This document shows positions 34,446 to 43,339 of a stretch of 64,000 nucleotides of DNA, in pieces. The position numbers and the translations under genes were made by a program. Position 1 is the stretch's first letter. Each line of letters opens with the position of its first letter. Source of the stretch: Paenibacillus sp. EZ-K15 (GTDB taxonomy: Bacteria; Bacillota; Bacilli; Paenibacillales; Paenibacillaceae); contig NZ_PDHM01000007.1 in the NCBI RefSeq assembly GCF_002573715.1, positions 161,472 to 225,471 on the forward strand. Direction: 5' to 3'. Below the pieces are notes generated by a model. It saw nothing but the letters and a program-made list of their open reading frames with translations, was not told where the DNA came from and ran no database searches.

Positions 34446-35894
34446 ATGCGCAAGTTCTCAGCACTACTGATCTGCCTTATGCTGTTCAGCTCCTTGCTCG
34501 CAGCATGCGGCGGCGGCAAAACAGCGCCGGAGGTCGGCAATAAAGATGGAGGGACCGCCAATTCGGGCGGAACGACGACAACGCAGACAGAGGAACCAAA
34601 AGAGGATATCGCGGATCAAAAGATAACGATTAAGATCCACTATCCGCTGCCGGACGACACGACGCTGCGTCAGCAGGAGGATGATAAAATCGCCCGTTTC
34701 CAGGCGAAATATCCGAACGTGACCATCGTGAAGGACGACTGGCAGTACAGCGTCAACGAAATTGGGGTCAAGATGGCTTCGAACGAAGCACCGACGTTTT
34801 ATAACACTTGGGCTACGGAAGCACAGCTGCTCGTGGAGCGGGGCTGGGTGGCCGACATTACGGAGTTCTGGAACGACTGGGAGTACAAGGACGACATGAA
34901 TCCCGTGCTGCAGGATCAATTCATCGTGGACGGCAAGGTGTACGGCGTTACGCAGAACGGATACATCACGTCAACGATCGTGAACAAGAAGCTGCTGGAT
35001 GCGAAGGGCGTACCGGTTCCGCCAATGGATTGGACATGGGACGACATGTACAACACAGCGAAGGGCGCCGCAGACCCGAAGGCCGGTATATCCGGAATCG
35101 CGCCGATGGGTAAAGGCAATGAGGCGGGTTGGAACTGGACCAATTTCCTGTTTGAAGCTGGCGGGGACATTGAAGTGAACGAAGACGGTAAAGTGAAAGC
35201 GGTGTTTAACTCGGAAGCCGGCGTGAAGGCGCTGGACTTCTACAAGAAGCTGAGATGGGAAGCGAATGCCATTCCGCAGGACTGGGCCCTCGGTTGGGGC
35301 GATGCCGTCAGCTCGTTCCAGCAGGGACGTACGGCGATGGTCATTGCAGGCGCATTTGACGTGATCCAGCCGGCATTGAATGAGGGCGGTATGAAGCCTG
35401 AGGATGTGCTTGCGTATCCGATGCCTGCCATGGAGAAAGGCGGAGCGCATCACGGCATTTTAGGCGGAAATTATTTGGTCATCAACCCGAATGCCACGAA
35501 GGAAGAGCAGGAAATGGCATTCCGTTACATCACGTTTGATTATTTTACGGATGATGCGCTGAAATCGGTGGAAGATACGATTAATGCTCGCAAAGCAGAA
35601 GGTAAATACTTTGTACCGACGCCGCTGGAATATTTCAGCGATGATTCCGAGTATGCCGCGAAGGTGAAAGCCATCTACGATAAGTACGACAACGTCTACA
35701 AATATGATCCGCAGCTCTTCAGCCTGTTGGAAGGCAAACCGGAAGCGCAATTCGGCACGCAGGATTATTATGCTGCGATGTCCAATGTCGTGCAGGAATC
35801 GTTCTCAAAGGAAGGCACGGATTCCAAGAAACAGCTGGACGAGACGGCAAAGTTGGTTCAGGAGAATTTCTTCGATAAGATTGAACAGAAGTAA
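34446..35894 (+). CDS. Extracellular solute-binding lipoprotein (locus 1)
   Basis: A 482-residue lipoprotein. Start at ATG 34446 (AAGGGGAG upstream) gives signal peptide MRKFSALLICLMLFSSLLAAC with the lipobox Cys, then a Gly/Thr-rich tether. Fold is the family 1 sugar-binding protein type (KITIKIHYPLPDDTTLRQQEDDKIARF). It lies 135 bases after the permease gene with no obvious terminator between. It ends in a hairpin terminator that is part of a dispersed repeat (35891-36045). Ligand unknown; the family mostly binds oligosaccharides. Confidence 0.9.
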   Translation: MRKFSALLICLMLFSSLLAACGGGKTAPEVGNKDGGTANSGGTTTTQTEEPKEDIADQKITIKIHYPLPDDTTLRQQEDDKIARFQAKYPNVTIVKDDWQYSVNEIGVKMASNEAPTFYNTWATEAQLLVERGWVADITEFWNDWEYKDDMNPVLQDQFIVDGKVYGVTQNGYITSTIVNKKLLDAKGVPVPPMDWTWDDMYNTAKGAADPKAGISGIAPMGKGNEAGWNWTNFLFEAGGDIEVNEDGKVKAVFNSEAGVKALDFYKKLRWEANAIPQDWALGWGDAVSSFQQGRTAMVIAGAFDVIQPALNEGGMKPEDVLAYPMPAMEKGGAHHGILGGNYLVINPNATKEEQEMAFRYITFDYFTDDALKSVEDTINARKAEGKYFVPTPLEYFSDDSEYAAKVKAIYDKYDNVYKYDPQLFSLLEGKPEAQFGTQDYYAAMSNVVQESFSKEGTDSKKQLDETAKLVQENFFDKIEQK

Positions 35895-36045
35895 GGGTGC
35901 GGATGGCCTGGATGGGATTGGGGAACATGGCAGCACAACAAAGAGAGACGCCGGAGCGGCGTCTCTCTTTGCTTTTTCATATCCTTGGTAATAGTTGCTA
36001 AAGCCGGGCGAAAGGTCAGCCCTTCCCAAGCATGGCCGCCAGATT
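35891..36045. repeat. Diverged dispersed repeat, copy A (about 150 bp)
   Basis: From GTAAGGGTGCGG through GGATGGGATTGG, a long hairpin (AAAGAGAGACGCCG), TTCATATCCTTGG, GGTCAGCCCTTCCC and GCATGGCCGCCAGATT. The same series of blocks, in the same order and orientation, occurs at 37822-37974. The first bases include the stop codon of the binding protein gene. Confidence 0.65.
35940..35976 (+). terminator. Terminator after locus 1 binding protein gene
   Basis: AAAGAGAGACGCCG / CGGCGTCTCTCTTT 14-bp stem with a 3-base loop, then GCTTTTT. Confidence 0.92.
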
Positions 36046-36184
36046 TGTGTCCGGGTCCCGAGACCGCCACAGGCGACTTTTTCTGTATTATCTATCATTT
36101 TTACAGCGTTTCTACGAGAAAAGAGCCATATTGGTATAATGATTGGCGATGATGATGTCCTTAAGCCAAGAGACATAACGCTGC

Positions 36185-37162
36185 TTATTTGGAATCCGCC
36201 TTCGGAATGATCGTATTGGCGATGCGGATCAGCTCTTCGGCAGCGATCTCTCCCTGGGAAGAGCTAAGCCTAAGCATGTAGTGGTGCCCGGTCGTTGGTT
36301 CTTCATAGGCCCAGTCCAACTGCGCCGAGCTTCCGCCGTTCCACGTTTTTTGCAGCACGTCCTGCCCGTTAATCTCGATCTTCCGGTTGATCATGTCACT
36401 ATTGTCGTCCCAGTAGGAGGTCACGCTTCCGTGGTCCCCGTTATTCAGGATGGTAAGAGAGACTTCCTTGTTGTCGCTGGTATAATATACCGTTGAAAGC
36501 CAGAAATTATCGGTGAACTTCACCGGCATCAGGGCGTAGTCTTTCCCGGAAGCTTTGGCTTTCTCAAGCAGCTTTTTGGCGATGTCGGCTTTTTCCTGCT
36601 CGGTCAGCGGGTTCACGTCAGTCTCGCGCTCCATGTGCACGCTGGCGTTATTGAACGTGTATGTGCCCGAACCGGACAGCTCCTTGGCCAGCGGCAAACC
36701 GGGCACGTTCACCATGCTTTGCAGCTTGGCGAAATCCTTGACGGCATGTGGAGTGGATTTGATGTCGATGGCATGCTTCGGATTATCCGGTACGACATAA
36801 ATGATGGCGGCTTCGCCCGGCTTGATCTGTTCGTCCCAGATGGTGTTCATCAGATGTATACGGTTCAGTTCCTCTTTTGAATAGTTCTTAGGCGAAGGCG
36901 ACTCTGCCTTCGATTTCTCCTCATAGACAACCTCTCCCTTGCCGTTGGTTAAAGAGTGGTACTTTACTGCTGCGAAACCGGTCGATGCGGTAAGCAGCAT
37001 GCCGGTAATTAAGAGAATGCTTACTTTGTTTTTCACGAAAAATCGCTCCCTTTTAAGATGTTTTTCCCGAATTTGGTTCATGACGCGTTCCTGGAGGGCC
37101 GTCCCGAGCGGCTCAACCCTTTGAAAGAGTGGTTTCAGGTCCTGGTCGTTGTCCATGCTCAT
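36185..37162 (-). CDS. Probable anti-sigma factor with DUF4367-like outer domain
   Basis: A 325-residue single-pass membrane protein. A short cytoplasmic N-terminus of about 45 residues is followed by a transmembrane helix (VSILLITGMLLTASTGFAAV) and an outer domain of about 250 residues ending in GHHYMLRLSSSQGEIAAEELIRIANTIIPK, the typical closing pattern of DUF4367 proteins. The start at ATG 37162 (GAGGGGGAAG upstream) lies inside the sigma gene, overlapping its last 50 bases. Pairing with an ECF sigma gene supports an anti-sigma role. A ZAS-type His/Cys zinc motif is not visible. Confidence 0.75.
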   Translation of the reverse strand: MSMDNDQDLKPLFQRVEPLGTALQERVMNQIREKHLKRERFFVKNKVSILLITGMLLTASTGFAAVKYHSLTNGKGEVVYEEKSKAESPSPKNYSKEELNRIHLMNTIWDEQIKPGEAAIIYVVPDNPKHAIDIKSTPHAVKDFAKLQSMVNVPGLPLAKELSGSGTYTFNNASVHMERETDVNPLTEQEKADIAKKLLEKAKASGKDYALMPVKFTDNFWLSTVYYTSDNKEVSLTILNNGDHGSVTSYWDDNSDMINRKIEINGQDVLQKTWNGGSSAQLDWAYEEPTTGHHYMLRLSSSQGEIAAEELIRIANTIIPKADSK

Positions 37163-37712
37163 TCGTTTCTTCCCCCTCGGCCATGGCATAATGTTTGCGG
37201 AACTTGGCTGCGGCCCGCTGAAATTTTTTCCTAAGATAGGTCGTGCTTTGTTGCAAAATAAGGCTGATCTCGTGATAGCTCTTGTCCTCGACGCAGCGCA
37301 GGATGAGCAGGCTCCGTTCCTCGGCGGTCAGCCTGGCCAGCGCCCGGAGCACGGACGGATTGTAGTATTTGTGCTCGATGACCTGATCGACATGCCTGTT
37401 ATCCTGATCCTTCTGATACAGAAAGGGGAGGTATCGGGATAGCTTTCGCTTGCGGAGGTAGTCGATGCACTGGTTGGAGGCGATGCGGTACAGCCAGGCT
37501 TCGAAGGGCTTGTCCGATTCGAATTTAGATAGATTGCGATAAGCTTTCAAAAAAGCATCCTGGGTGCAATCTTCGGCTTCGGCATAGTCGCCAAGCATGT
37601 GATAGCAATAGTTGAAGATGGCTTTGTGGCAACGGTTCATGATCAGCTCATATTTGTCGATCTCTCCCTTCAAAACATCAGCAACGATCTGATGGAATGC
37701 TGGTTCATCCAA
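37113..37712 (-). CDS. ECF-type RNA polymerase sigma factor
   Basis: A 199-residue sigma-70 family factor. Region 2 is GDYAEAEDCTQDAFLKAYRN with WLYRIASNQCIDYLRKRK (residues about 41-88). Region 4 is LTAEERSLLILRCVEDKSYHEISLILQQS with a helix-turn-helix (about 128-180). The start is ATG 37712 after AAAGGGGTGA. A charged tail of about 25 residues (GEETNEHGQRPGPE) is encoded by the segment that overlaps the anti-sigma gene in another frame. The pair is bracketed by two direct repeats. Target promoters unknown. Confidence 0.93.
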   Translation of the reverse strand: MDEPAFHQIVADVLKGEIDKYELIMNRCHKAIFNYCYHMLGDYAEAEDCTQDAFLKAYRNLSKFESDKPFEAWLYRIASNQCIDYLRKRKLSRYLPFLYQKDQDNRHVDQVIEHKYYNPSVLRALARLTAEERSLLILRCVEDKSYHEISLILQQSTTYLRKKFQRAAAKFRKHYAMAEGEETNEHGQRPGPETTLSKG

Positions 37713-37821
37713 GTGGTTTCACCCCTTTACAATTTGTATTACGCTTGGGCAGAGCACAAATGTGACAAATCGATTCAATTAATCTTGTTTGCAGGAGAGC
37801 GCATTCGAAAATCGGGTTGGA

Positions 37822-37974
37822 GTAAGGGAGCGCTCCCGGATGGGATTGGAGAGACTTCTGCATCGCAAAAAAGAGAGACGCCGGGGCGGCGTCTCTCTTT
37901 GCTGATTCATTTCCTTGCAATCGGGAGTTGATTTGGACCCGTGGTCAGTCCTCCTCGAGCACGGCTGCCTGATT
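37822..37974. repeat. Diverged dispersed repeat, copy B (about 150 bp)
   Basis: Same blocks as copy A: GTAAGGGAGCG, GGATGGGATTGG, the hairpin AAGAGAGACGCCGG, TTCATTTCCTTGC, GGTCAGTCCTCCTC and GCACGGCTGCCTGATT. Roughly two thirds of positions agree by eye. The copies lie on either side of the sigma/anti-sigma operon. Confidence 0.65.
37866..37906 (-). terminator. Terminator after the aminoglycoside adenylyltransferase gene
   Basis: AAAGAGAGACGCCG / CGGCGTCTCTCTTT stem; on the minus strand it is followed by a run of six T. It lies about 110 bases after the stop at 38013. Confidence 0.8.
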
Positions 37975-38012
37975 CCATATTTGGAATCAAGGGAACCGCA
38001 GCTTCCGCAATC

Positions 38013-38885
38013 TTAATAAATCGCCTTCGCATCCGCTGGAAGCTGCCGGACATGCTGCAGGAAGCCCGTTACACGCCGATCCTGCCCCATATCGTATTCA
38101 AAGCCCAGCTGCTCAGCGACATCCAGCGCGGTTCTGCGGAATAGCGCTCCCATCGTAAACAGCGCCTCCCACACCTCTTCGTAGGTTCCGCGAGGGTAGG
38201 TGGACATCAGCTCGTTCCAGCTGTCCGCAGACAGGTAGTTTTTCAAGTACTTGCCGTTCTTGCCCACGCTGAGCGAGAAATCGGTCTGGGTGCCCACCTG
38301 CCACTCCAGCATTTTCATCAGCATCGGCCGCATGATGTTGTGGAAGTGGTCTTGGGCATACAGTATTTCTTCCCGCCACAAGCCCTTGGCTACATACGTG
38401 GATACCCACCAGAACTCATTGCAGCAATCCTCGAAGAAGGCTGCGGGCGGACGCTGTACCCAGAAATCCTCGTCGGACGGGGCAGGAATCTTGGGAAAGG
38501 TCTGATCTTTGTCCATTAAGATCTGGATCAGTTTGTCTTCCTTGCAGTATTTCTCCTTCTCCTCGATGGGAATCAGAGTCATGTCAATCCGGTTGCCGTC
38601 GGTAAATAACATCAGGTACGAAAACCAGCCTCCAAGATCCGGAGGGAACATGGCCATATCTTCCGGCGTCTGCAGAATCAACCGTTCCCCGAAGACGTCA
38701 ATCCAGTTCGGATCCTGAATAAAGCTGTCCATGTCCGTAACATGAAAGCTGATATCGTAATCCTGAAAAATATCCTTCGGCACATTGGGATTCGTTCGGG
38801 AGCCCTCCAGGGTCACCGCCCGAACCCGTTCGTCGCGGGCTGCGTAGCCCAATACCAAATCCATCATTTCTTGTTCGCTTCTCAT
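38013..38885 (-). CDS. Aminoglycoside 6-adenylyltransferase homologue (AadK/ANT(6) family)
   Basis: A 290-residue nucleotidyltransferase. It opens MRSEQEMMDLVLGYAARDERVRAV, then the catalytic motif LEGSRTNPNVPKDIFQDYDISF (Gly-Ser and Asp-x-Asp, about residues 26-47) and the family blocks WIDVFGERLILQTPEDMAMFPP, DGNRIDMTLIP, EFWWVSTYVAKGLWREE. ANT(6) enzymes adenylate streptomycin; chromosomal AadK-like genes are common in Bacillaceae. Full length, with all blocks present, so probably active. Actual resistance would need testing. Confidence 0.9.
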   Translation of the reverse strand: MRSEQEMMDLVLGYAARDERVRAVTLEGSRTNPNVPKDIFQDYDISFHVTDMDSFIQDPNWIDVFGERLILQTPEDMAMFPPDLGGWFSYLMLFTDGNRIDMTLIPIEEKEKYCKEDKLIQILMDKDQTFPKIPAPSDEDFWVQRPPAAFFEDCCNEFWWVSTYVAKGLWREEILYAQDHFHNIMRPMLMKMLEWQVGTQTDFSLSVGKNGKYLKNYLSADSWNELMSTYPRGTYEEVWEALFTMGALFRRTALDVAEQLGFEYDMGQDRRVTGFLQHVRQLPADAKAIY

Positions 38886-39056
38886 GTTATCCAGCCTCCG
38901 TATTCATATTTAGATTATTGATGATTCGAATCGGACAGGTCAGGAGGTCCACGAATTCGGACCGTAGAAGCATGGCATGGATATGGAGCATGTTATAACT
39001 TGTTCAAGCGCTTTTTCATGAGGAAATCTCCTTTTCCGATTTTGAATGTATCTAAA

Positions 39057-40373
39057 TTAATTCTTCATGGCCTTAAAAGATTCCTCCGCAGCCTCAAGCG
39101 TAGCCTCGATGTCGGCATCCGTATGGGCGGTGGTCATGAACCAGGCCTCGTATTTGGAAGGAGCGAGGTTCACGCCGCGGTCCAGCATATGGCGGAAGAA
39201 TGCCGCGAAGGCTTCACCGTCGGTGTCCTGCGCTTCGTCATAGTTCGTGACCGGATGATCACAGAAATGAGTGGAGAAGGAGCCGCGGATGCGGTTGATT
39301 GTGAGCGGAATGCCGTGGCGGTCGGCGGATGCCTGCAAGCCTTCCGTCAGCTTGATGGTCAAGCGCTCCATTTCTTCATATACGCCTTCACCCTGCAGAA
39401 CCTCCAAGCAAGCGATTCCGGCGGCGATGGAGGCAGGATTACCTGCCATCGTTCCTGCCTGATAAGCAGGACCGAGCGGTGCGACCTGTTCCATCACATG
39501 TTTACGGCCGCCATATGCGCCGATAGGCAGGCCGCCGCCGATGATTTTGCCAAGAGCCGTAAGATCCGGCTGAATCGCTTCGTGATTGGCCAGACCCGCA
39601 TAGGTTTGGGTAGATCCGTAGTGGAAGCGGAAAGCGCTGATGACTTCGTCATAGATGACCAGCGAGCCGTTGTCGTGCGTCATCTGGCATAAGCCTTCGA
39701 GGAATCCCGGTTTCGGCATGACCATCCCGAAGTTGCCGACGATGGGCTCCACCATAACGGCAGCCACATCATCGCCCCATGCGTCGAGGGCGGCCCGTAA
39801 GCCATCCAGGTCGTTGAACGGAACGGTAATGACTTCCGTCGCAATGCTGGCCGGGATCCCGGCGCTGTCCGGAATGCCGAGCGTGGAAGGACCGGAGCCT
39901 GCTGCCACGAGGACAAGATCGGAATGTCCATGGTAGCAGCCGGCGAACTTGATGATTTTGTTGCGCTTGGTGTAGGCGCGGGCGACCCGGATCGTGGTCA
40001 TGACCGCCTCGGTGCCGGAATTGACAAAACGCACCTTATCCATGGACGGGATGGCGGCCTTCAGCATTTTGGCCAAGGTGATCTCAAGCTCTGTTGGCGT
40101 CCCGTAAAGAGTACCGTTTTGAGCTGCTGTTGTGATTGCAGCCGTAATATGCGGATGGGCATGTCCGGTTATGATCGGGCCATAAGCCGCCAAGTAATCG
40201 ATATAACGGTTGCCGTCCTCGTCCCAGAAGTGGGCTCCGCTTGCGCGTTTCATAAAGACGGGGGCACCACCGCCTACGGCTTTAAAGGAACGGGAGGGGC
40301 TGTTTACGCCGCCTACGATATGCTGCAGCGCTTCTTGATACAGAGTTTCGGAACGGTTTCTTGATGTTGACAT
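39057..40373 (-). CDS. Glutamate-1-semialdehyde 2,1-aminomutase (HemL/GsaB)
   Basis: A 438-residue PLP enzyme that makes 5-aminolevulinate for heme. Signatures: [45 protein letters not shown], and the PLP Lys in [18 protein letters not shown] start at ATG 40373 (AAAGGAAG upstream) rather than 40397. No other hem genes adjoin it, whereas hemL normally lies in the hemAXCDBL cluster, so this is probably the second copy, as GsaB is in B. subtilis. Confidence 0.93.
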   Translation of the reverse strand: MSTSRNRSETLYQEALQHIVGGVNSPSRSFKAVGGGAPVFMKRASGAHFWDEDGNRYIDYLAAYGPIITGHAHPHITAAITTAAQNGTLYGTPTELEITLAKMLKAAIPSMDKVRFVNSGTEAVMTTIRVARAYTKRNKIIKFAGCYHGHSDLVLVAAGSGPSTLGIPDSAGIPASIATEVITVPFNDLDGLRAALDAWGDDVAAVMVEPIVGNFGMVMPKPGFLEGLCQMTHDNGSLVIYDEVISAFRFHYGSTQTYAGLANHEAIQPDLTALGKIIGGGLPIGAYGGRKHVMEQVAPLGPAYQAGTMAGNPASIAAGIACLEVLQGEGVYEEMERLTIKLTEGLQASADRHGIPLTINRIRGSFSTHFCDHPVTNYDEAQDTDGEAFAAFFRHMLDRGVNLAPSKYEAWFMTTAHTDADIEATLEAAEESFKAMKN

Positions 40374-40400
40374 GAGAGTAAAACTTCCTTTCTTCATGAA

Positions 40401-40440
40401 GCAGGACAGGAAGCTAAAATGACGTAGCGTCCTGTCCTGC
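40401..40440 (-). terminator. Hairpin after the LCP-family gene
   Basis: GCAGGACAGGA / TCCTGTCCTGC perfect 11-bp stem with an 18-base loop, about 15 bases after the LCP gene stop. The T tract is poor, so termination is uncertain. Confidence 0.55.
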
Positions 40441-40454
40441 TTGCTGTAAGTGTA

Positions 40455-41543
40455 TTAGTTACGATCCGTTGTTGCAGATGGAGTTATGGAGCTTTCGGAA
40501 TTACCATTCTCAGAATCCTTATTCTCAGAACCACTGTTCTCAGAATTGTTTTCCGTACCTTCGCTGCCTTCTGTCTCAGTGTCAGGCGTTGGCGGATTTA
40601 TTATGTCCTGGATATACTGTTTCAGCGTATCCGGATTGCCTACCGTTAGAACGGCAGCACCGCCGATATGTTCTTCCTTCAGGAGTTTCATCGGAGGAAC
40701 CTGTTCGCTGCCGCTCATGTTACTCTTATAGGCAACGTTCGCAAGCTTCCACATATCCTCGACATCGAGATTGGTATCAATATATGGGCTGACGGACTTC
40801 AGAATGTCCGGAAGCTTCATGATGGACGTGGTGGTCTGCATTTTCTTGGCTACGGCCTTCAAAAGCTCGCGCTGCCGCTCGGTGCGGGTAAAGTCGCCCA
40901 TCGCATCATAGCGGAACCGGACATATTGCAGTGCCGTGTTGCCATCTAGATGCTGCATGCCTTGCTTCAATTCAATGTCGTATTCGTTTTTGTCTGCTTT
41001 ACTGGAATAATTCATGTCCTTCTCAACATAGAAATCAACCCCGCCGACGGAATCAACCAGCTTCATGAAACCCTGAAAATCCGTATAGACGTAGTATTGA
41101 ACCGGAATGCCCAGCAGATCGCCTACAGCCTTCATGGCCGTATTCGGGCCGTGCGTGATGGCCGTATTGATTCGGTTTCGGTCATATCCGGGTATTTCTA
41201 CGTAAGTATCGCGCAAAATAGAGAATAAGTGCATTTTTTTCTTCACCGGATCAATCGAGGCAACAAGCATACTGTCGGAACGAGGAATTTCGCCTTCCTC
41301 AAAACCGCGTGCATCAACGCCCATCAGCAGAATGTTAACCGTCTCCGTTCCTTCCCACTCGGGTGGCGCAGGAACCTTGGCATTTACCTTTTCAATTTCG
41401 CGAAAAGGGGAGGAATCACCTGATTTCTGAAGACTTTGCAAGCCGTCGTAGAACGACGCCGCATAATAAATGCCGTAACCAATAACAGCGGCGAGGATGA
41501 GGCTGACACTCCATATAATCGTCTTCTTTGTTTTTTTGGTCAT
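40455..41543 (-). CDS. LytR-CpsA-Psr (LCP) family wall-polymer ligase
   Basis: A 362-residue membrane protein. One N-terminal helix (about residues 9-29) and an outer LCP domain with VNILLMGVDAR, RSDSMLVASIDPVKKKMHLFSILRDTYVEIPGYDRNRINTA (Arg/Asp residues binding the pyrophosphate) and ALQYVRFRYDAMGDFTRTERQRELLKA. Such enzymes attach teichoic acid or similar polymers to peptidoglycan. The C-terminal 40 residues are low-complexity repeats of SEN/NSE, encoded by three ATTCTCAGAA-type units (about 40507-40545). AAGGAAG precedes the ATG. Confidence 0.93.
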   Translation of the reverse strand: MTKKTKKTIIWSVSLILAAVIGYGIYYAASFYDGLQSLQKSGDSSPFREIEKVNAKVPAPPEWEGTETVNILLMGVDARGFEEGEIPRSDSMLVASIDPVKKKMHLFSILRDTYVEIPGYDRNRINTAITHGPNTAMKAVGDLLGIPVQYYVYTDFQGFMKLVDSVGGVDFYVEKDMNYSSKADKNEYDIELKQGMQHLDGNTALQYVRFRYDAMGDFTRTERQRELLKAVAKKMQTTTSIMKLPDILKSVSPYIDTNLDVEDMWKLANVAYKSNMSGSEQVPPMKLLKEEHIGGAAVLTVGNPDTLKQYIQDIINPPTPDTETEGSEGTENNSENSGSENKDSENGNSESSITPSATTDRN

Positions 41544-41672
41544 TGTGTTCTTCCTTTCGGATTACGCTGATGAATAAATTCGATAGAACATTTGAACATT
41601 CGACATTCATTCTATTATAATTTTTTTCGAAAAGACAATCAATTTTCGGGACTAAAGTCCGTATAGTAGGAG

Positions 41673-42155
41673 TTGAGCCTTATCGTAGATCAAACGCAGT
41701 TGACAGTCGGAAGCCAGGTGCCGGATTTTTCACTTCCGGCTTCGAACGGGGAGAAGGTAGCATTAAGCGATTTTCGCGGACGTAAAGTCGTGCTGTTCTT
41801 CTATCCGAAAAATATGACCCCAACCTGTACCGAGGAGGCTTGCAGCTTCCGGGACAACTATGGTGCGTTGGAGCAAGCTGGCGCAGTGGTGATCGGGATT
41901 AGCCCGGATCCACTGAAATCCCATGCCAAATTCATTGATAAGCATAGCCTTCCCTATTTGCTCATGTCTGATGAAGAGCACAACGTAAGCGAAATGTTTG
42001 GCGTATGGCAGATGAAGAAGATGTTCGGCCGCGAGTATATGGGTATTGTACGCTCTACCTTCTTGATTGATGAGCAGGGAAAGCTTGAAGGCGAGTGGCG
42101 GAAAGTAAAAGTGAAAGGTCATGTCGAAGCGGTTCTCGCAGCCGTGCTGTCATAG
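41673..42155 (+). CDS. Thiol peroxidase, Bcp/PrxQ type peroxiredoxin
   Basis: A 160-residue peroxiredoxin that reduces hydroperoxides using thioredoxin. It has [22 protein letters not shown] and the active site [13 protein letters not shown] with peroxidatic Cys and the resolving Cys five residues later, as in atypical 2-Cys Bcp. The start is unclear: no ATG fits. TTG 41673 directly abuts TAGGAG (41667-41672), giving no spacer; TTG 41700 is the next choice and would remove nine residues. Terminator follows. Confidence 0.9.
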   Translation: MSLIVDQTQLTVGSQVPDFSLPASNGEKVALSDFRGRKVVLFFYPKNMTPTCTEEACSFRDNYGALEQAGAVVIGISPDPLKSHAKFIDKHSLPYLLMSDEEHNVSEMFGVWQMKKMFGREYMGIVRSTFLIDEQGKLEGEWRKVKVKGHVEAVLAAVLS

Positions 42156-42165
42156 CTATATGAAG

Positions 42166-42216
42166 AACGGTCCCTCAGCATGCCTGGACAGGCATGATAA
42201 GGGACCGTTTTTTAAA
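42166..42216 (+). terminator. Terminator after the peroxiredoxin gene
   Basis: AACGGTCCCT / AGGGACCGTT stem enclosing a second stem TGCCTG / CAGGCA, followed by TTTTTAA. Confidence 0.93.
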
Positions 42217-42252
42217 TAAATAAGACCAGAGGAATAGGCCGGCCTAGATGAA

Positions 42253-43104
42253 TTAATGTTTCAAGAACGTGCCATTCCGATACTCGCGAAAGGCTTCATT
42301 CACTTCTTCCTCCGTATTCATGACGAAGGGACCGCGGGCCGCTACGGGCTCTCGTACCGGTTCGCCCGCATATAGGACAAAGCGAAGAGGCTCCGTCGCC
42401 GTTGCCTGTATTTCGCTTAGCTCTCCATCGATTCCTGCGCCCAGCCACAACACCTGGCTTTTGGCCGCGTTCACGCCGTTGCTGCCAAAGGTTCCGCTGC
42501 CCTCTAGGATATAGATGAAGCCGTTATAACTGCCGGGCAGGTCTTGCGTGATGGAAGCGCCAGATTCCATCGACACCTCAACCATGGTGACCGGAACATG
42601 ATTTTTAGTGGGGGAAACGACATCGCTGGAAGAACCGGAGAAGACTCGCACGAGCGCACCATCCTCTTGTCTGACCGGCATATCGGTTCCCTTCAGGTTT
42701 TGGTAGCGGGGAGTTGTCATTTTCTGCTCGCGGGGCAGATTGATCCAGAGCTGCAGGGTGTGAGCCGTTATCCCCTCTGACGGCACTTCGTTGTGAATGA
42801 CCCCGCTTCCGGCCGTCATCCACTGGACGTCTCCCGGTCCCAGCATCCCGCCTTGCTCGGAGACGCTGTCATAATGCTCGATGGTCCCATCGATAACATA
42901 GGTAACGGTCTCGATTCCCCGATGGGGGTGGTCGTCGAATGAACCGGCCTGGAACTTATCTTCCATCATTCCGAGAAACGGATCGGATTGGCTCCAGTTT
43001 CCGAATTCGATGACGGGTCCCGCGGCATGGATAGGGCTGTGACGCCGAAGAACGACATCTTGGACTTCCGTAATATCACGCTTGATGAGAGGTGGGTGAT
43101 TCAT
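42253..43104 (-). CDS. Pirin-family protein (bicupin)
   Basis: A 283-residue bicupin. The first cupin has the metal ligands in DDHPHRGIETVTYVIDG and EHYDS; TAGSGVIHNEVPSE follows. The second cupin is less conserved (NGFIYILEGSGTF). Some bacterial pirins are quercetin dioxygenases, others bind regulators, so role unknown. I start at ATG 43104 because GGAAGGG lies 12 bases before it; TTG 43125 and ATG 43116 are other choices. Confidence 0.9.
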   Translation of the reverse strand: MNHPPLIKRDITEVQDVVLRRHSPIHAAGPVIEFGNWSQSDPFLGMMEDKFQAGSFDDHPHRGIETVTYVIDGTIEHYDSVSEQGGMLGPGDVQWMTAGSGVIHNEVPSEGITAHTLQLWINLPREQKMTTPRYQNLKGTDMPVRQEDGALVRVFSGSSSDVVSPTKNHVPVTMVEVSMESGASITQDLPGSYNGFIYILEGSGTFGSNGVNAAKSQVLWLGAGIDGELSEIQATATEPLRFVLYAGEPVREPVAARGPFVMNTEEEVNEAFREYRNGTFLKH

Positions 43105-43339
43105 ATGTTCTATCATCCCTTCCAATTGTGTAATGGGTGAAGAGGGTAATTCGTATAGCGAAGCTCCAAAAAACTATTTGAGCATGATAATGAATTAAGG
43201 AATTGAATTCAGTTTACTAGTAATGTGAAGAGAAATCAAGGGCACAAGAAAATATCAAATCCTAGTCTTTTTTTGAAACACCCTCCATATAATCTATCAG
43301 GAAGCCGAACTCATAGAAACGATGGAGGTAGAGTTGATT

